NCBI GenBank assembly: GCA_013400975.1 | Contig: WBMZ01002715.1 | Coordinates: 86,717 to 150,716, forward strand | Direction of reading: 5' to 3' | From: Atrichornis clamosus | Lineage: Eukaryota > Chordata > Aves > Passeriformes > Menuridae | DNA length: 64,000 nucleotides | Shown: piece after piece, positions 12,301 to 27,249 of the stretch | How the letters are laid out: each line of letters begins with the position of its first letter | How positions within the stretch are numbered: the first letter of the stretch is position 1 | Translations under genes and position numbers: made by a program | Notes under the pieces: generated by a model | Database searches by the model: none | What the model was told of the DNA's origin: nothing | The model's input: only the letters and a program-made list of their open reading frames with translations

Positions 12301-15300
12301 TCTGTCAACACAGCAGAGAAATGGACTTGTAACCACCAAGGTGTAATTCTGACCCATTATATAATTCTCTCTGTCCATTCCCCCTCCTCTGCTTTTTTAT
12401 TTTGCTGCTAGGCACATACCATTTCAGATTCTTATTTTCCATTAAAATCATCTGAGTTTTGTACAGCAGATATTCAATGTGACATTCCCACATCTGATCT
12501 TAATATAAGGAATCCACAGAAATTCTTTAGGTTTTCTAGCATTTTGGTAAATGTTTGAAGCTGTAGTATAAACATTTTTCTGTAAACCTCTAGTATGGAA
12601 AATACAAGCAGAATAAGATGCTTTCAAAAGAATCAGACCAACGAAAGAAACAGCCACAAAGATATCCTCACATTCCAGCACACCACCAGCCTCCAGTTTA
12701 AGGCAACGCTGTATGAAGAACATTTCGAATGATTCATTGGTTTGCTTCCTATAAATATTTGTGCATTGCTAAGAACAAGCAGAAGTTGGGGAGGGACTGT
12801 CTTTTCCCTGGAAAGAAGCAGTATTCCTACATGCAGATGATCAGTTTATGAGCACACACAAGCTGCTCTCACCACAAGAAATCGTGCTGAGTCAAAATGT
12901 CCCTATTCCCATCCCCCTTCCTGCAGCAACCTGCTTCTGCCTTAGAGTTCTGCTGGCCAAGCACATAACTAAGGGCTTCCCAGTTCATTTCATGAAAAGT
13001 CAGTCAGGTTAGCTTCAGCAGTTTTAATTAGCTCAATTGATTTTGCCTGGACCAGATACAAGCCCATTCAAACTATTTCGCAGAACTCCAGGAATGCTTG
13101 TGCTACCTCATCTTTTTTAAAATGATGAGCACTTGAGATAGTAACGTATTTAACCAGTACAGCAAGATGTGAAAGCAGATATATATTCTCAGTGAAACCC
13201 TGTGTTCAACTTCCCATTGGGCAATAAACAGAAACTTTACACCACAAGCACCATCAGTTATCCTGACTTTTTTTTTTTTAGCTTAACCATGCTAGTAATC
13301 TAGGAGAGGAAACAAAACTAGGCTTCTTCCTATTTTTCCGCAACAACTCTGAACAATTAAAAAAAGAAATTTTTAAAAAAAAAAATCCATTTTACCACAT
13401 GGATATTTCCCATGTTTAGAAAAAGTTCAAAGTGCACTATCACAACTTCATCTCAAGATGTTGTAAAACTGCAAAGGTTTCCATTAAATATAAGTATTTT
13501 CTAAAAGCTTCCACATACAAGACAAGACGTAAGAATTACTTTTAACTCTGAAAAAAACCTTATCTAGACAATTAACTACTACAATATACATTTTGTGATT
13601 CACCATTACCTTTCCCTTGGCTGATCATTCAAAAAAAACCTGGAAAGTTAACTGCAAATAAAAGACACATACATGACATGATATTTTACACATCATTTCT
13701 CTACAATCACTCTTCTTATTGCAGCACTGAGAACCAAATGCCTCCTCACTTCACCATGCACAGCTTTGATATCAGCTAAATACCATCTTTCTACCTCTTC
13801 GCATAGTACCAAACCCTTCTGTCATCACCTCCCAAAACACCCATCAAAACCAAGCAAAAATCCCAAACTTCCGTGATTTAAGATTATATAACTTTTCCCC
13901 TCTAAAACATTAATTTTATTCATACTTTAACACACTTTTATTACAATGTCCAGACAGCACCCAAAATATTTAAGTGAAACAGATTTAGAGTAATAAAATC
14001 TTTTATTAGAATAACAGTATAATTGGAAAAATTGCATCTTTTTCACTATGCAAGCCTTTCATCACATTTCACTCGCTGAAAGGCTTTTCTTTACAAGTTG
14101 AAAATCATTCCTATTGAGGTGAAAAGAGTGAATGTTATTCCTAGGAACTATCTAAAACCTACAGTTTTATAGATTACCCAGTAAAATATTTTATTTTTTT
14201 AAGACTTTAATTCTCACATTAAAAGAGTCCAAAAAGGGATACTGAACTCCAACACCTTATCTGCATGATGTTTGTGCACTTCTAAAAGTCTACGTATCCA
14301 ACTGGAGCAGTCCAATATCAACAATTAGTATGATCACAAGCATGGATTTTTAACACAGAAGAAGAGTAAAGGCAGGAATCTTTGGTATCTGAGATCAAAA
14401 GAGACCCCAACACAACAATGGGTCAGTGCACAGCAGGTGGGCCAGAGCACAGCTGACTGCGGCCATAGGATTCGCTCATTCTTAACCATGCTGCCAACAA
14501 AGAAATCCAAAAAGACAAGCATCACTTAGAGATCAGTGAAATGCACATCCAACTTTACAAAATTCACGTCATTCCTGATTATAAATCACATTTACATTTT
14601 GTTTGAACTATACTCTTTTTGTACCCATAATGAGAATTTTAAGTGCCTACTTTGTACACTCAATTATATTCCAGAGCAAATACAATTTTCAGTCTTAAAA
14701 TCCTCTTAGAAATGTTTCTGGAAAAAAAACCCCAGCATATTTGTCTGTATTAAGAGCAAAATAGCAAAGTATTTTGAATTCTTTTAAAGCTTTACGTAAA
14801 ACATCAACTGCATCAGCACCAGAATGTCAATTATCCCTCATTATAATAACAAAAAGCAGCAATGTTTGTAGTTTGTTATTCAGCAAAATACACTGTTTGG
14901 TCACCACTGTTTTCAAACATGCCACAAGAATGAGTTCAAAAGTCAAATGTCTAACTTAAACTAATCGCTAAAAAATCCTTTATCACTAGGCTTGTCAAAA
15001 ATGATTGGTGGATATGCTTAATTTAACTACTTAGTACACGATATTGAAGTCAGAGTAAAATTCCAGGGATACAAGAAAACTTGTCTTGCAAAAGACAAGC
15101 TATCCAGCATTATTCTTTCTAGAAAAGAGAAAGATATAATAAAAATTATGGATTTGTAAGCTATCAAAATTAAGCACCAAACTATTTAACACTGAACTCA
15201 TGGTTAGCATTTTAGAGCCTGACTGATCAACAACTAAAAACAGAAGTATCAAGCAGCAACACTGACCGAAGATCCTTATGCAATAACATCAAGCTGCTCA

Positions 15301-15727
15301 CACCTGTTCCATGGGGAAATTATTATATGATTATAATGATGACTTTTCCAAAAGAAGTCCCAATCCCATGCTCTTAGAAAGAAAATGCAAATCAACATCA
15401 AATAAAGAGTCTTGAGAGAAAAGCAGCCAAATCCTCCTAAAGCTGTTGCTGTGATCACAAGCAATTGCAGGCCACCCGATTTCCAGAACTACGGGACCCT
15501 AATACCGCATGTCTCTATGTGCTAAGAGCGAAATTAAACATCCTGCTCCTCCTTCAGATTTTGCACACTGCTCCTTACTTCTACTTTGCTAGTAACAACA
15601 CATGCTTTCCCTCCTCTGCTGATGGCTGACTTCTAGTATAGACTTCATGAAGACTACATTCTGTACACAGAAATCACTAATAGCATTGAACATATGAATC
15701 TAAAAGTTACAGAAATGTTCCCAAAAA
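9343..15727 (-). other. Intron sequence; no gene recognised
   Basis: AT-rich. It contains a poly-A run (9619-9635) and a T run followed by ttagcttaacc (about 13270). The longest ORFs (about 70-107 codons, for example 12088-12411 plus) show no family resemblance. Confidence 0.5.
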
Positions 15728-15744
15728 TCACACACACACACACA
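15728..15744. repeat. Short (CA)n microsatellite
   Basis: About eight CA units. Confidence 0.85.
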
Positions 15745-18700
15745 AAAGTGGAGTCAGTCACCAAACCAGTCTTTTTAACCTCCTAGTTAGCATTCTGAAA
15801 TGATGCATCCTAGCTGAAACAAAGACAGTAAACCAGCGGCTGAGCAGAGGAAATCTGGTAAAACTAAGTTTGCCTGGTTCAGCCACGAGGAAAAAGGGAG
15901 ATGTTAAAATATTTGCACTGTTCACAGAAGTATTTCTCAGTTTGCATCATGCCATAGATGTTAGGAAACAACGATCACAGACTGCAAGAGCAGAAAGGAG
16001 AATTCGTCATGGTCGTATAGAAAACAAGCAGTAGTTTATACACTTGATGCCTGCCTACACTGTTTTTCATATTAAACTTGCTCCTGTATTAGGTAAGATT
16101 CTAGGAGATGCTGAGGGCATGTAAACAATGGCTGAACAAAAGCCACTCAAACAACAGATAATGGAGTAAACATATCTGTAACCACCATCATTTTGACCTT
16201 CATTGCCACGTATTTCTGCCCAAACTAAGCAAACAGAAACAATGCTCCAAAAGAGAGAAAGATGTATTGTCATGAAGAAAAAGACCATACAGATTGAGCA
16301 CCCTCCTCTTTAAAGCCATAGAAACAAAGAGAAAAAAATCTTGGAGAAGATTAGCACACTACCTTCAAAACAGAATTATTCCTTTTAATGTGACCACGTA
16401 ATACAGAAGAATGTTTTCTTCGCTAGTACATCTACATTCCTTCTGAAGAGGAATAAAGATGAGATGAGTACTTGAAGAATGTTCTAAAAGGAGACCAAAC
16501 AGGTCAATCAGTGGAACTGTATTTCTAACTATCCTATCCCCTGCAGCATGCAGTTTGTAGCCATTTGTATTTCTGAATACCAAGTTGCATTTAATTTATT
16601 TTTGTTTTTATGCAGTGCCTTCATAGGATTCTGCTCTCTGGCCTAATGGGCTAGTTGTCACTTTTCTTACTCTGCTCTCTGCATCTCATTCAGTGTTTAC
16701 ATACCATGGGCATGGGATTGGTCAAACTAAACAAAGCCAAAGAGGCTGTTGAAAACCAAGTGAGCACAGACAAGCCAGTACAATAGACTCAGAACCACTT
16801 CCAAGGGAAAAAGAAAACTTTGGCACAATGCTTTTTTCAGAGTTGTACTACACTTGTTATTTGGGAGTGAGATCTTCTGAATCTACAGCAAAGTTGACAA
16901 AAAGTATCAACCAGATTTTCTGCTTCCCCAGCTGCATCTTTTGAGTCCTAATACAAGTAAGTGTTCTACCTGGACAGATATGGACTCTACATTCAGCTGT
17001 GGGGCAGAAAGGGAGAAGCAGTACTGAAAAAGCACTTTATACAGGATAGGCACTTATCTGGATGGAAAAAAACGTTGAATTTGACTTCCAAGGCAATAAA
17101 TAAGCCCTTTTGATGGGCTCAGCACTGATGTCAGGAATAGACAGCACTGACCGAAGAAGCAGTGCAGGCAGACAAAGCACACCTGTGGTACTTAAGCCTC
17201 CTAGGACAGTAGTAAACAGGTAAGACAAAAAAAAAGATTAAAGTTGTTGTTGCAGTCAATATTGTAACTATTTCTTGGGAGAACACAGTATACCTACAAA
17301 TTAATCCTAGTAACAATTCTGTGAAGCTGTCTCACAACCTAGAATTCCAAAATCACTCTTTAGCTCTGTATTTGAAGGGATGTCTTCTTCCTCAGGGGCA
17401 TTGACAACACTTTTTTTGATGAATAAAACAATGTCCTGAAGGATCCTGATGGAAATCCAAGCCAGGTTTTCACAGAGCAATCTCTCGCGCTAACAGCATC
17501 AAAAGTCTTCTATCACCACCACTTCCTATGGAAACTGTGCTCAGAAATCACAGCTTTTCTGTACCCCTATCTTTTTGAGGTCACTAGTGATGGAGTGGGT
17601 GTGTGATGTGTTCCAGACAGTAATTAATATTTAATAATAGATTAGTATCTTAGAGATATGAAAGTTGCACAAGTGTGAGGGGGTTAATTCAAGTTTGCTA
17701 CAAGTGAAATATGCAGATTAGTTGCCACAGTAATTCAAGGACTAGACAAAACAGGCAGCTACTCTTCCACCTAAGCAGTCAGCACTGTGTACAGCCCTGA
17801 ACCAGCTCAGCAGGTGTTTGACTCTTCCCATTCAAAAGCTCTGTGAGGAACTGAGGGAACTACGGTGAACTATGGTATAAACTCAGGAGTCATGAGGAAA
17901 AAGTGTGGGAGACAAAGAGCTGTGGGAAAAGTTCACAGAAAGAACATGTAGCTGATGCCTGGTGAGAGGGAGCTACTCAAGTAAACAGATATTACAGCAG
18001 CAAAAATAACCAAGCAAGCAAAGGACACATCTGTTCCAATTGGCATGAGAAGCAAAACTACACATGGTTCTTTATTCTGTGGTCTGTCACTGTCGGAGTG
18101 GGCTGCCTAATTTCCCCAGCAGCATGCATCCAAAAACTTTCACATTTTGATTACAAGGTCTAAGACAGAGCTGGATATACTCCACTTCCAGCAGGTAAGA
18201 AAAACTACGACTTCAGGATAGGAACATGCAGATAGACAAGATTTTGCCCACTAAAGAATATTTCATGTACACGCTTTAAGTCCACAAAACAGTACTAGCA
18301 AGTTCAAGTACCTTAGTACAAAAGCAGCATTTGAATATAATGACCTCAGAACAGCGAACAACATGCATAGACACAAAACCAAATCCATCCAGGTGTGAGG
18401 AAATGTAGTATAGGATCTTAATGGGAGGAATGAGTCACGTCACAAGGTTGGTTCAAAACAACTGCACTCACTGGAACCTTACACTGCTGTAACTCATTGC
18501 GTAAGACAGCAATGGAATTTCTACAGGAAATCAAACCAGAATAAAGCATGAATAAATAAAGCAGGGAAGACGTTGGATAAATAAAGCCTATACTCATAAG
18601 TGCAGAAAGAGTTTATATTAAAAAGGCAATTTTCCATTACTGTTGTTTTAATTGCTGAGTGACTAAAAAAGTTTTAGGGTTTTTTTAGGTATAGAGTTAC

Positions 18701-19510
18701 TTGCATACAATATAGTTTAAGTCTTGGCCAGGTCTTCAGCAATCATTTATATGTCACTACATCTACCTTTTTAGAGCAGACAGCTCAAGCAAACCACTAA
18801 GAGTTCAGCTTATAAAGCATTTATTATCTTGATTTGTAACATCAACGGTAACATATATTTCTCAATTGTAAAATAGGAATATTGAGTAAAGTCCTCTTTT
18901 CTCAAGTACTCTGAAATCTGCCCATTAATGGTGACCAGGAAACTTTGCTACAAGCTGACATGGATTTGCTCTGTGCTCCAGACCCAAGGCTCTGGCAAGG
19001 GTCTCCCTTGCAGAGGCACAGAACGTAGGGGCTACACCTCTTCCCCCCCACACTTTCTATTGAGTGTAATGAAAGTGCAAGCTTAAGACAGATACACAAA
19101 TTAACATGCATCACATTTACCACGGTAATTGATTTCTGTAGACCAAACTGTGGTAAACAAAAGGTAATTCAAGCTTTACCATTCCTCAGTGAAAGAAAGG
19201 TAAACAATTATATGCATCCTGTAGGTACCACAGGGTAGAAGCATTCACTCTGTTACCATGGAGTAGCCCTGAGCCATTCCTGTGCCCAACCCAACAGCCT
19301 GTCACTTTGACCAAAGAGGACAAGGAAGGAATTCATATGAGTTGACAATACTGGATTCAATTAATCTCATTTAATTACCTATCACAGCCACTGATAGTTA
19401 AAACCAGGCTTTTTTCTCTCGATTCAAAGAATCCTAATGACAAAAAAACCCCTTTCAAATATAAACTGATGCTTCAGTAGGGGTCTTCATGTTGTAAACA
19501 GGAGGGGAGA
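15745..19510 (-). other. Intron sequence; no gene recognised
   Basis: AT-rich non-coding DNA with only short, unrecognisable ORFs on either strand. Confidence 0.5.
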
Positions 19511-19537
19511 CACACACACACACACACACGCGCGCGC
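19511..19537. repeat. (CA)n(CG)n alternating purine-pyrimidine tract
   Basis: About ten CA units run directly into four CG units, giving 27 nt of uninterrupted purine-pyrimidine alternation. Such tracts can adopt Z-DNA. The CpG part is unusual in an AT-rich intron. Confidence 0.9.
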
Positions 19538-20472
19538 AAACCAAAACCAACAAAATTAATGCCCCAGCCATTGCTACATTTGCAGTTCAATCCAAGCCAG
19601 AGGAAAGTAAGTGAAGCAGTATCCGAGGAGGAGTCAGGAATGAGGATTCTGCTGCTCACGTTATTAAAACATGCTTTTAATTTCTCAGACCACAGGCTAA
19701 AGCCTGTAATAATGTCACTTGGAAAACAGAAGGCTGAGTGAGCATCTGAGGGTGAAAAGGAATGTTTTTACAGGCGCAGTTAGTAAATACCATTGGCTCC
19801 TGCAGACATTCTTCCTTACATGGAAATTAACATTGTTTTAGGTTAGAAAAGAATCTCTTGATACAATAGAAGTGATAGGGTAGCTATTAACCTTTTAGCA
19901 CCTGCATTAAACAAAATAAAAATTAGCAGAAGGTTTTATATATAGCTTTCTGTTCAGTAAATATTTAAAACTCTTCCCCTTCCCTGCCACATAATTCTTG
20001 TCTACAGATTTGGAAGAGCAAGGAATATAAAAGTCTCGGAAACAATATTAAAACAAAGTGGAGACATGAAGTTACTTTGTCTATCTATGACTAACTGCAT
20101 GAGGGCACTACACAATTTGAAGAAAGGAAACTACTCTAGATACAATCAGAATAGAACTTCACCCTGAAGTTGAGTCAAACTTCATTTCAACACTGAAGTA
20201 ACTCTGCATTGCTTTGATTTTATTTTTACTTTTTATTTTTTATTTTCATGTGCCCCTGCAATTGCTTTTTCCAGCCAAGAAAACAAGACTTCTTCCTCCC
20301 CCAAGATTCCTAAGAAATTTAACAACATGATGGACAAGGGCTGAGGTTCCACAACAGCTTAAATTAGCAAGTATCCATTTAGCCATACTCCAACTCCCTC
20401 TCTTTCCTGCTCCTGCCCAAGGGCATCACCTCCCCTGACACTGGCAAGTCATGTCAGGGTAATTTCCTAGAG

Positions 20473-20512
20473 AAAGGAACCTATACCTATATAAAGGAAC
20501 CTATACCTTTAT
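20473..20512 (+). repeat. 20-bp tandem duplication
   Basis: Two adjacent 20-bp units beginning aaaggaacctatacct differ only at the end of the unit (atat versus ttat). Confidence 0.85.
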
Positions 20513-20808
20513 AAAAAGTGAATAGCATTTTGTACACCTTGGTCTAGTTAACTACAAGTTCAAATGGGTGCCAGGACCAGCACAGGCAAGTCAGGTAAAA
20601 GCAAGGATCTTAAGCAGTCTGGACACGGAAAAGGTTGAACTCTCACAAAATTAAAGCCTCAGGAATTCAAACCAGAGAAATAGTGAAGTATTCATCTAAA
20701 AGCATGCACTAACATTTAACATCATTAACTATTTTGGGATATAAATAGTGTCCCTGATAATAGTAAACTCCATCTATTTTTAAAGGGAAACAAACTACTG
20801 ATTGAGGG

Positions 20809-20832
20809 CTTGTGTCAGAGCTCTGACACAAG
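20809..20832. repeat. 24-bp perfect palindrome
   Basis: cttgtgtcagag is followed at once by its exact reverse complement, with no spacer. The palindrome stops cleanly at both ends. Confidence 0.95.
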
Positions 20833-22199
20833 GCCAAGGTGACTTCTTGAATCTGCAGGCTGTAGGAGCTACAGAACAGTTCTCCCCTTGTAATCTGCAC
20901 AGCTGCTATTATTCTAAGTAGAAACAGGACTACTACAGAGCTGCAGAGCTCATCCATCCAACCAGTGAAAGTTTCACCACCATGTCACATCATGGCATAG
21001 CCCTGTGTTATGATTCCTTAGGTAAAAAAGCCCATCAGGAGTCAAAGACAGTGGATTAACAATGCTCCTTCTTGCAGCTTGGCTCCACACGTAGCAGTGT
21101 AATTGCAACTGAAAGAAAACTGCAAAATGAGTAGAATGGAGAGACAAGAACAAGCTGGACTTAACCTGCCTTATCCACCACAAACAGCATGAATTCATAA
21201 ATACCCACAGACTGGTCAAACAGACCAGCCTCAGCTTCTGCTCATCCTGAGGCCTGCACTGTCCATCTGTTTTGGCACAACGTTTACCTGTAGAGGAACC
21301 AATCCCATCATAAATGAACTCAATAAATCTCAAAAATGTTTATCTTCAGACCTGCCACTTCTCCTATCATTACAACAGGTGCACAAACATCAAGTGACAG
21401 CACAAGGACCTGGCCTAACTCCTTGTGAAATTTGTACTGAATTACCCCCTCTCTTGGCACAGATACACAAAAATGCATTAAAATAGATATACCTTGTACA
21501 CATAGCATTCCTCACATTAGTAATTTTTCCTGCTAACACATGCAAATCACTTTAGGAAATAATATCCGTTGAAAACAAGACCACAAAGGATCATAGCACA
21601 GCTACTGCACTATGCCCTATGGTACTAGGGTTTTAGTGTTCTCTTATTCCTGCTTTAAGCGAAATCTTCCACATTTTTTAACAGAGAACTCCTTTTTGTT
21701 AAAATAAGGAGAGCTTTGTACACATACACACTTTCATGCTTTTTTTTTTAATGCTACTTGTGACACATATTTGTAGTAAAATAAAAAGAAGATATTGATA
21801 ATTTAGCTGTAGTAGTTTATGCCTGGAATATAAGTGTAGCCTAGGATTTTTCTGGCTGTCTTTATTTCTGTAAGATGCAGTATCTTATTAAATGGAGTTG
21901 AGATAATGAAAGGCTCTGACTCTCTTCTGTAGTTCCTTTTTAATTTATGGTTTGTGTTTGAAAACTCTTTTTGAAATGTGGAGAGGGAAGAAAGACACAG
22001 GTGCATCTATACATTCTCATATCAAACGCTCACAAAGGCTTTCACAGTCATTCACTACTGATACACCATCACTGTAGAAAGGGTTTTTGCTAAAATCTCA
22101 GTTCACATTATGAACAACCAACTGGGTCAGTGACAACAAAAAATCACCTTGCAGAGAGGATGCAGACTGATTCATTAATGCATCTCATTCAACCTAAGA
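20833..22199 (-). other. Intron sequence; no gene recognised
   Basis: Several minus-strand ORFs of 60-119 codons are present (for example 20974-21333) without conserved motifs or plausible splice context. I treat them as random. Confidence 0.5.
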
Positions 22200-22441
22200 A
22201 GATTTTGTTGCAAAAACAACAAATACGTTACAGGAAAATTCCCCAACAACACACAAAAAGCCAGATCCACAAAAGGAGTGTAGAGGAGTTTGCCTAGAAA
22301 AGCAATCTTCATCACTGGAGATTTTAAAGAACACATCAATGTCAGATAAATGTCAGGAATAACACAGGTGCAAGAATCCTTTTGGGACAAGATGACAAAC
22401 TACAAGGTTCTTCAAGGCCCCCTGCAGCCTTAATTTCTAGG
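22200..22441 (+). mobile_element. Degraded CR1 3' end
   Basis: The order of features matches an avian CR1 tail: gcctagaaaagcaatcttca then tcactggagattttaaagaa (the usual 'gcccagagaagctgt... tccctggagatattcaa' block), and finally aaggttcttcaaggccccct followed by gcagccttaatttctag (the usual 'aggtcccttccagcctcaattct' end). Heavily diverged. Confidence 0.65.
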
Positions 22442-25400
22442 AGTTTTTAACAGCAAACTGTTTGCAGGAGGAGTTGCAGTGGCAACAGAATCAACAAATA
22501 AGGCTAACAAATTGCACCAAGAACACATCTATCTCCGCCAACCTTCATGCACACATCCCACAGAAACCACCTGCAGTTGCACAGCAAACTGGGAGAAACA
22601 AGTATAAGTAGCAGGGCAATTCTGCTCTCACACCTTCCAACATACATGGGATTGCAGCACTCTGACTCTTCATCAGAAGACATAGATGCATCAAAAACTC
22701 CCCTAAGCAGAATATAGTTCAAATCTGAGAAGGTAACAGTAAAAACGGAAATAAAAAAAGTTGTTCCACGCCTGCTTTGCTTTAAAACACATTCCCACTC
22801 ATCCCTGCCAATAAAGGATGTTGGGATGTTTGGAGTGTCTCTCCTGAATGAGGACAACTACTCTTATGTCACTTCGAGGTACAGGCTCTTTTTTTCTTAA
22901 AGCACAGAACATCAGTTCCTAAATTACATTTTCCCTTCTTGACCTTATCCAATTGACTGCAACACAGTATTAACTTCAATTACTACAACTCTATCACATC
23001 TGCTGAAGAAACTGTGATTCATATCCACTTTCCCTGTTAGTTTAGTCAAAATTCCTACCTTTCTTACAACCTCTGCTCTTCCTGCTAACACAAGCTATTC
23101 GTAAGTCGACTTTGGTGTAGACTTCATAAATAGACTTCTGTGGTGGTCTTGGTTAAAATACCAGGAAAAAAAGATCTGCTAATTTACACTGCCTGTTTAT
23201 TAGTTAAGGAAATTAAATAACATAGGTCTCGCACTGACTTACCTGGAACTGAGTCCTATCTAGCTAACATCTGCTGATCTAGATTTATGCACCTGGAATT
23301 GCTTTTTAATTATAATCATAATTTTACGCTCAAATTCCGTGAAAAGTTCTCCAGTATTTCACGGTTTCTTAGAAATCAGTACTACCAGACCAGAGACTAA
23401 GTTGGACAACTGCTTTGAGTGCAAGTTATCTGGACGTGATCATTTTCACATGTTTATCCTTACTGGAGATGAACCAATTCCCTAGAAAAACCTCTTTAGA
23501 CATGAGCACTTACACTGTTCACCAGGCAGGAAACAGAAATAGTTCTTCAACATGTACCCCTAATGGCAAGTGCTCATCAACGCAGCATAGTCATACCAAT
23601 CTAACCAGAAAGACAACAACATGACTTAGATGATGACTAAATAATTGAGGAAAAAAATTGAACATTTAAATGAGATGGGTCCTCCAAAAGAAACACAGCA
23701 CTTGGCCACAGCCATGCTACCAGACCTTGGAAGTGAAAGGATTCATTTAAAGTATCCAAACCTACTGTTTGAAACAACCCCCTTATTTTGCATTGTAAGG
23801 GGCTAACAGCACACCCACTCTCAGTAACTTTACCTTAAGTGAGATAGGCAAGCAAGAGGCACAAAACCCAATACTAACACTGCCATAGATGACAACTGAC
23901 CATAACCCCAGGTCTAAAGCACTCCATTCCTTGAGGATCTGCCCTGGCAGATAAATTCAGGTTCTACTGGAAGCAGCACAGGTCCAACCCAATCTGTGGT
24001 TGTCACAGTCTTCAGTAAGAAATGCTGCTGTGCACCCCCAGAGGAAAGATCTGAAAACTACTGGCTGAACCATCTGTGTATGGAGCCAAGCGTTGGAAAC
24101 ACTGAGGATTTGTGTGACTACGCTGGCTTTGATACGTAAATTATTTATAAACTCTTTAAAAAGGAGACGAGAATTGTAATTTTGTTGTTTTCCTTTTTAA
24201 CCAATCCAATGGTTTCTTTTATTTATTACACTCCTACAGCGCTTTCATTTGTGGCTTTCTTCATATTCCACCCTCCACCGAGCAACACTTCTGGCAAAGC
24301 TACCCATGCTGAGCTTTTAATTATTCAACAGTGCAAACTAAACACTTACCTCTATTTGTCACAAAGCACATGCACTGCTATAATCTATTCTTAAAGACAA
24401 AATTTTAATAAAAGTATTTCTAAAGAATGCCTATTTTGAAACACAGCATTCAATTTCTTGGTGAAACCCTTTGGCAAGGATATTGTGCATTCCTAGGAGG
24501 ATTTAAATTAGTTTGCCGCAGAACAAAACCTGGGTTACGGATAGTAACTTGGATACAGTCACACACACACACACACACAAAAGAGAACATTCTCACTCCT
24601 CCTGCTCTTTTTCCTTGAAAAACCACAACCATCAACATGCAAAGTCCGTTTTAATCAGATAACGTGAGGGGAGTTTTGGGAAGCAAAAAATACTGATTGC
24701 AATATAGCTTCTACACCAAATTAAACCTGTTTGTACTTATCAAAACTACTATGGAATGTAACTTTGCAAAATCCTACAATATTTGAAGTTGAAGCTGCTA
24801 GTTTTAAACTGACATTTGAAAAGACAATTCTACATTAAAGACTAGAATTTTACATCTCGATTTCAAACTCAATTCCTGATTTTTTTTGTATATTATTTGA
24901 GACATGCTTGCTTAAAATAATTTCTTAGTTGACTCAAATCTCACTTTTCTGCTCAGCTTATAAACATAAAAAAAGAAATTTAAACCAGTCTCATTAAAAC
25001 AAATCTTCTCAGCATTCAGTTCCCATCTTCTAGGGAATCTTCATATACATGGTAATTAGTTTCCTGAAAGACTAAGGCTTAAATGTCATTTCTTTGTGTT
25101 GTAAATTCTAATTATTCATAGTAAATAAATTAGTGATATTCCTTTATTCCTTAAAGCAATGCAGAAGCTTGAAGTAATCGTACAACTGGCAAAAATTAGG
25201 AGTTCCTAAGAAGGGAAGTAAAACTTCATTCTTCACATTCCAGTAGACTTTAAAAGGGCTCCATTAACACTAACGGGGAAAGGGCCAGTGACCTAGAACT
25301 TTACTTATGGTCCAAAACTATTAATGAACTCTGAAGAATAAAAAGAGTAATGGGTATTCAAAATCCCAACTCCTGTGATGTAGCAGAAGAATGAATAAGC

Positions 25401-27249
25401 AGTGCTCTAATTTACTCTGACGTGCAGCACATCATGGCTGCAGACACAGTAAGTTACAACAGACCATCTTTCAGGAGTCACATTCTTGGGAAACAGCCGA
25501 TTCTCGGGGATTCTCACATGACCTTTAGTTTAATAGCAAAACACTTAAGAAATCAAACTACATATCTTACATACAAGTCATGAAGAAAGAAAAAGACTTG
25601 AGGGGGGAAGAACATGCTATTTAGCCTTATTTTAGGAGACAACAATAAAATGAAATGAACTTTATGACTACTCTAACATTATTATTGAACATTATTAAGC
25701 TTTATCCCATCTACAAATTTTAGGTTATGGATGTCACAGTCATCTACGACCAGAAGACAGAGCCAGCCTGAATATGGCCCTTGAAAAATTCCCTCGAACT
25801 GTCAAAGGAAAAGACTTTTAAATATCTCAATAGTCAGTTCTTGTTCCCTGGCACATTTTATAGATAAATAAAAACAGAATATTAACCAGTAATAAAAAGA
25901 CAAAATTATTTTGAACTTTCCCCAAATTGCTCAAACTTGGTCTCTAAAACTAAATCAAGCACTTTATTCACAAACCAGCTGTCCCACACCATTCTGATTA
26001 ACAAAGCAAGAACAGAGCTTATTTTTGCATTGCCCACGTGTAAGTTTAATAACAGCACAACCAAAAAGTCAAATCAAAATCGAAAGACAAACCACATTTT
26101 CAACCTAGGAGCAAAGAAGAACTCCATCACCAAAAAGTACGTATTTGAGGAATTCATATTGCCCATTAAGGGAAGCTTAAAAAACCTAATCAATTTCTTT
26201 GGACACGCAATTTAGAATTTGACTTTCTGAATAGAAACCAAGGAAATAAAACACCATTCTTGAAAACACTAAGCTAAGGGGTGTTTCACAAACAGTAGCA
26301 TCATTCAGCTTCCAAAACTATCCTGCAAAAAATGCCACTATGTAATCCATTCTATCACTAAACCCTTCCTAAAACCTTTAAAAAGAACATATATTCTTAT
26401 TACAATAGTGAAGTTGGTTTGGTTTTTTTAATCAGCACAGAGGAGGCAAATAGCTTCTATAAAAACAAGCACTATCAGATGATTAAGATATTGGGATGGC
26501 TGTGAAAAGTTATGAAATTTTTCTACTAGTGAGAATAAACATTTAATGCTGTTTTCATATTCAAATTTAAATTATCTGTAGCTAGAGAACAAATACATTT
26601 GCACATACATTCCATAATTCACCAAGATTATGAGTCTCCTAGATGATTCCTGTAAGCAATAGCAGAATTCTTTAAAATACTAGAAATATGTGAACACATA
26701 TCTATCCAAATAAACTCTGAGTATTTTTGTAACTAGAAATACTTCTGGTTCTGTTTGCAATTAAAATGCTTCAGTTTAAAGAATGAGGAACAGCCTAAGA
26801 AAATATTTCCTACTTACAATTACTGCATTGGACATATCCTTTCTGGATGCATATTGATTTCATTTTTGAAAGAACAGTTGAATTAATTAAGATCCCTAGG
26901 CTCCTGAAACATCTGGAAAGAAAAGAATCTGAGAAAAATGTGAAGTTTTACTAGCTTCTGAGAAAGAATGATCTATGTCTCAAGGTAACTTCTTTTTCCT
27001 TAATTAAAAAAAAAAACAAGCCCGAACAACAACCCACACTCTCCCTGATATGCCTCTGATGACCAGTAATTCCATCAAGGAGAACCAACAAAAATATGCT
27101 TCAGATATGCTTCAGCTCACTGACAACCGTCAGCGAGGGCTATGGAAAGGGCTATGGAAACCAACAACAATAATAATAAATAATGCTTTGTATTTCCCTT
27201 ACTCATATTAAAACATGATTAAAGTATAAAATCAGGGTAATTTCTGAAA
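22442..27249 (-). other. Intron sequence with a (CA)n tract; no gene recognised
   Basis: AT-rich; the only simple repeat of note is (CA)n at 24560-24579. Short ORFs on both strands are without family resemblance. Confidence 0.5.
24560..24579. repeat. (CA)n microsatellite
   Basis: About ten uninterrupted CA units. Confidence 0.9.
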
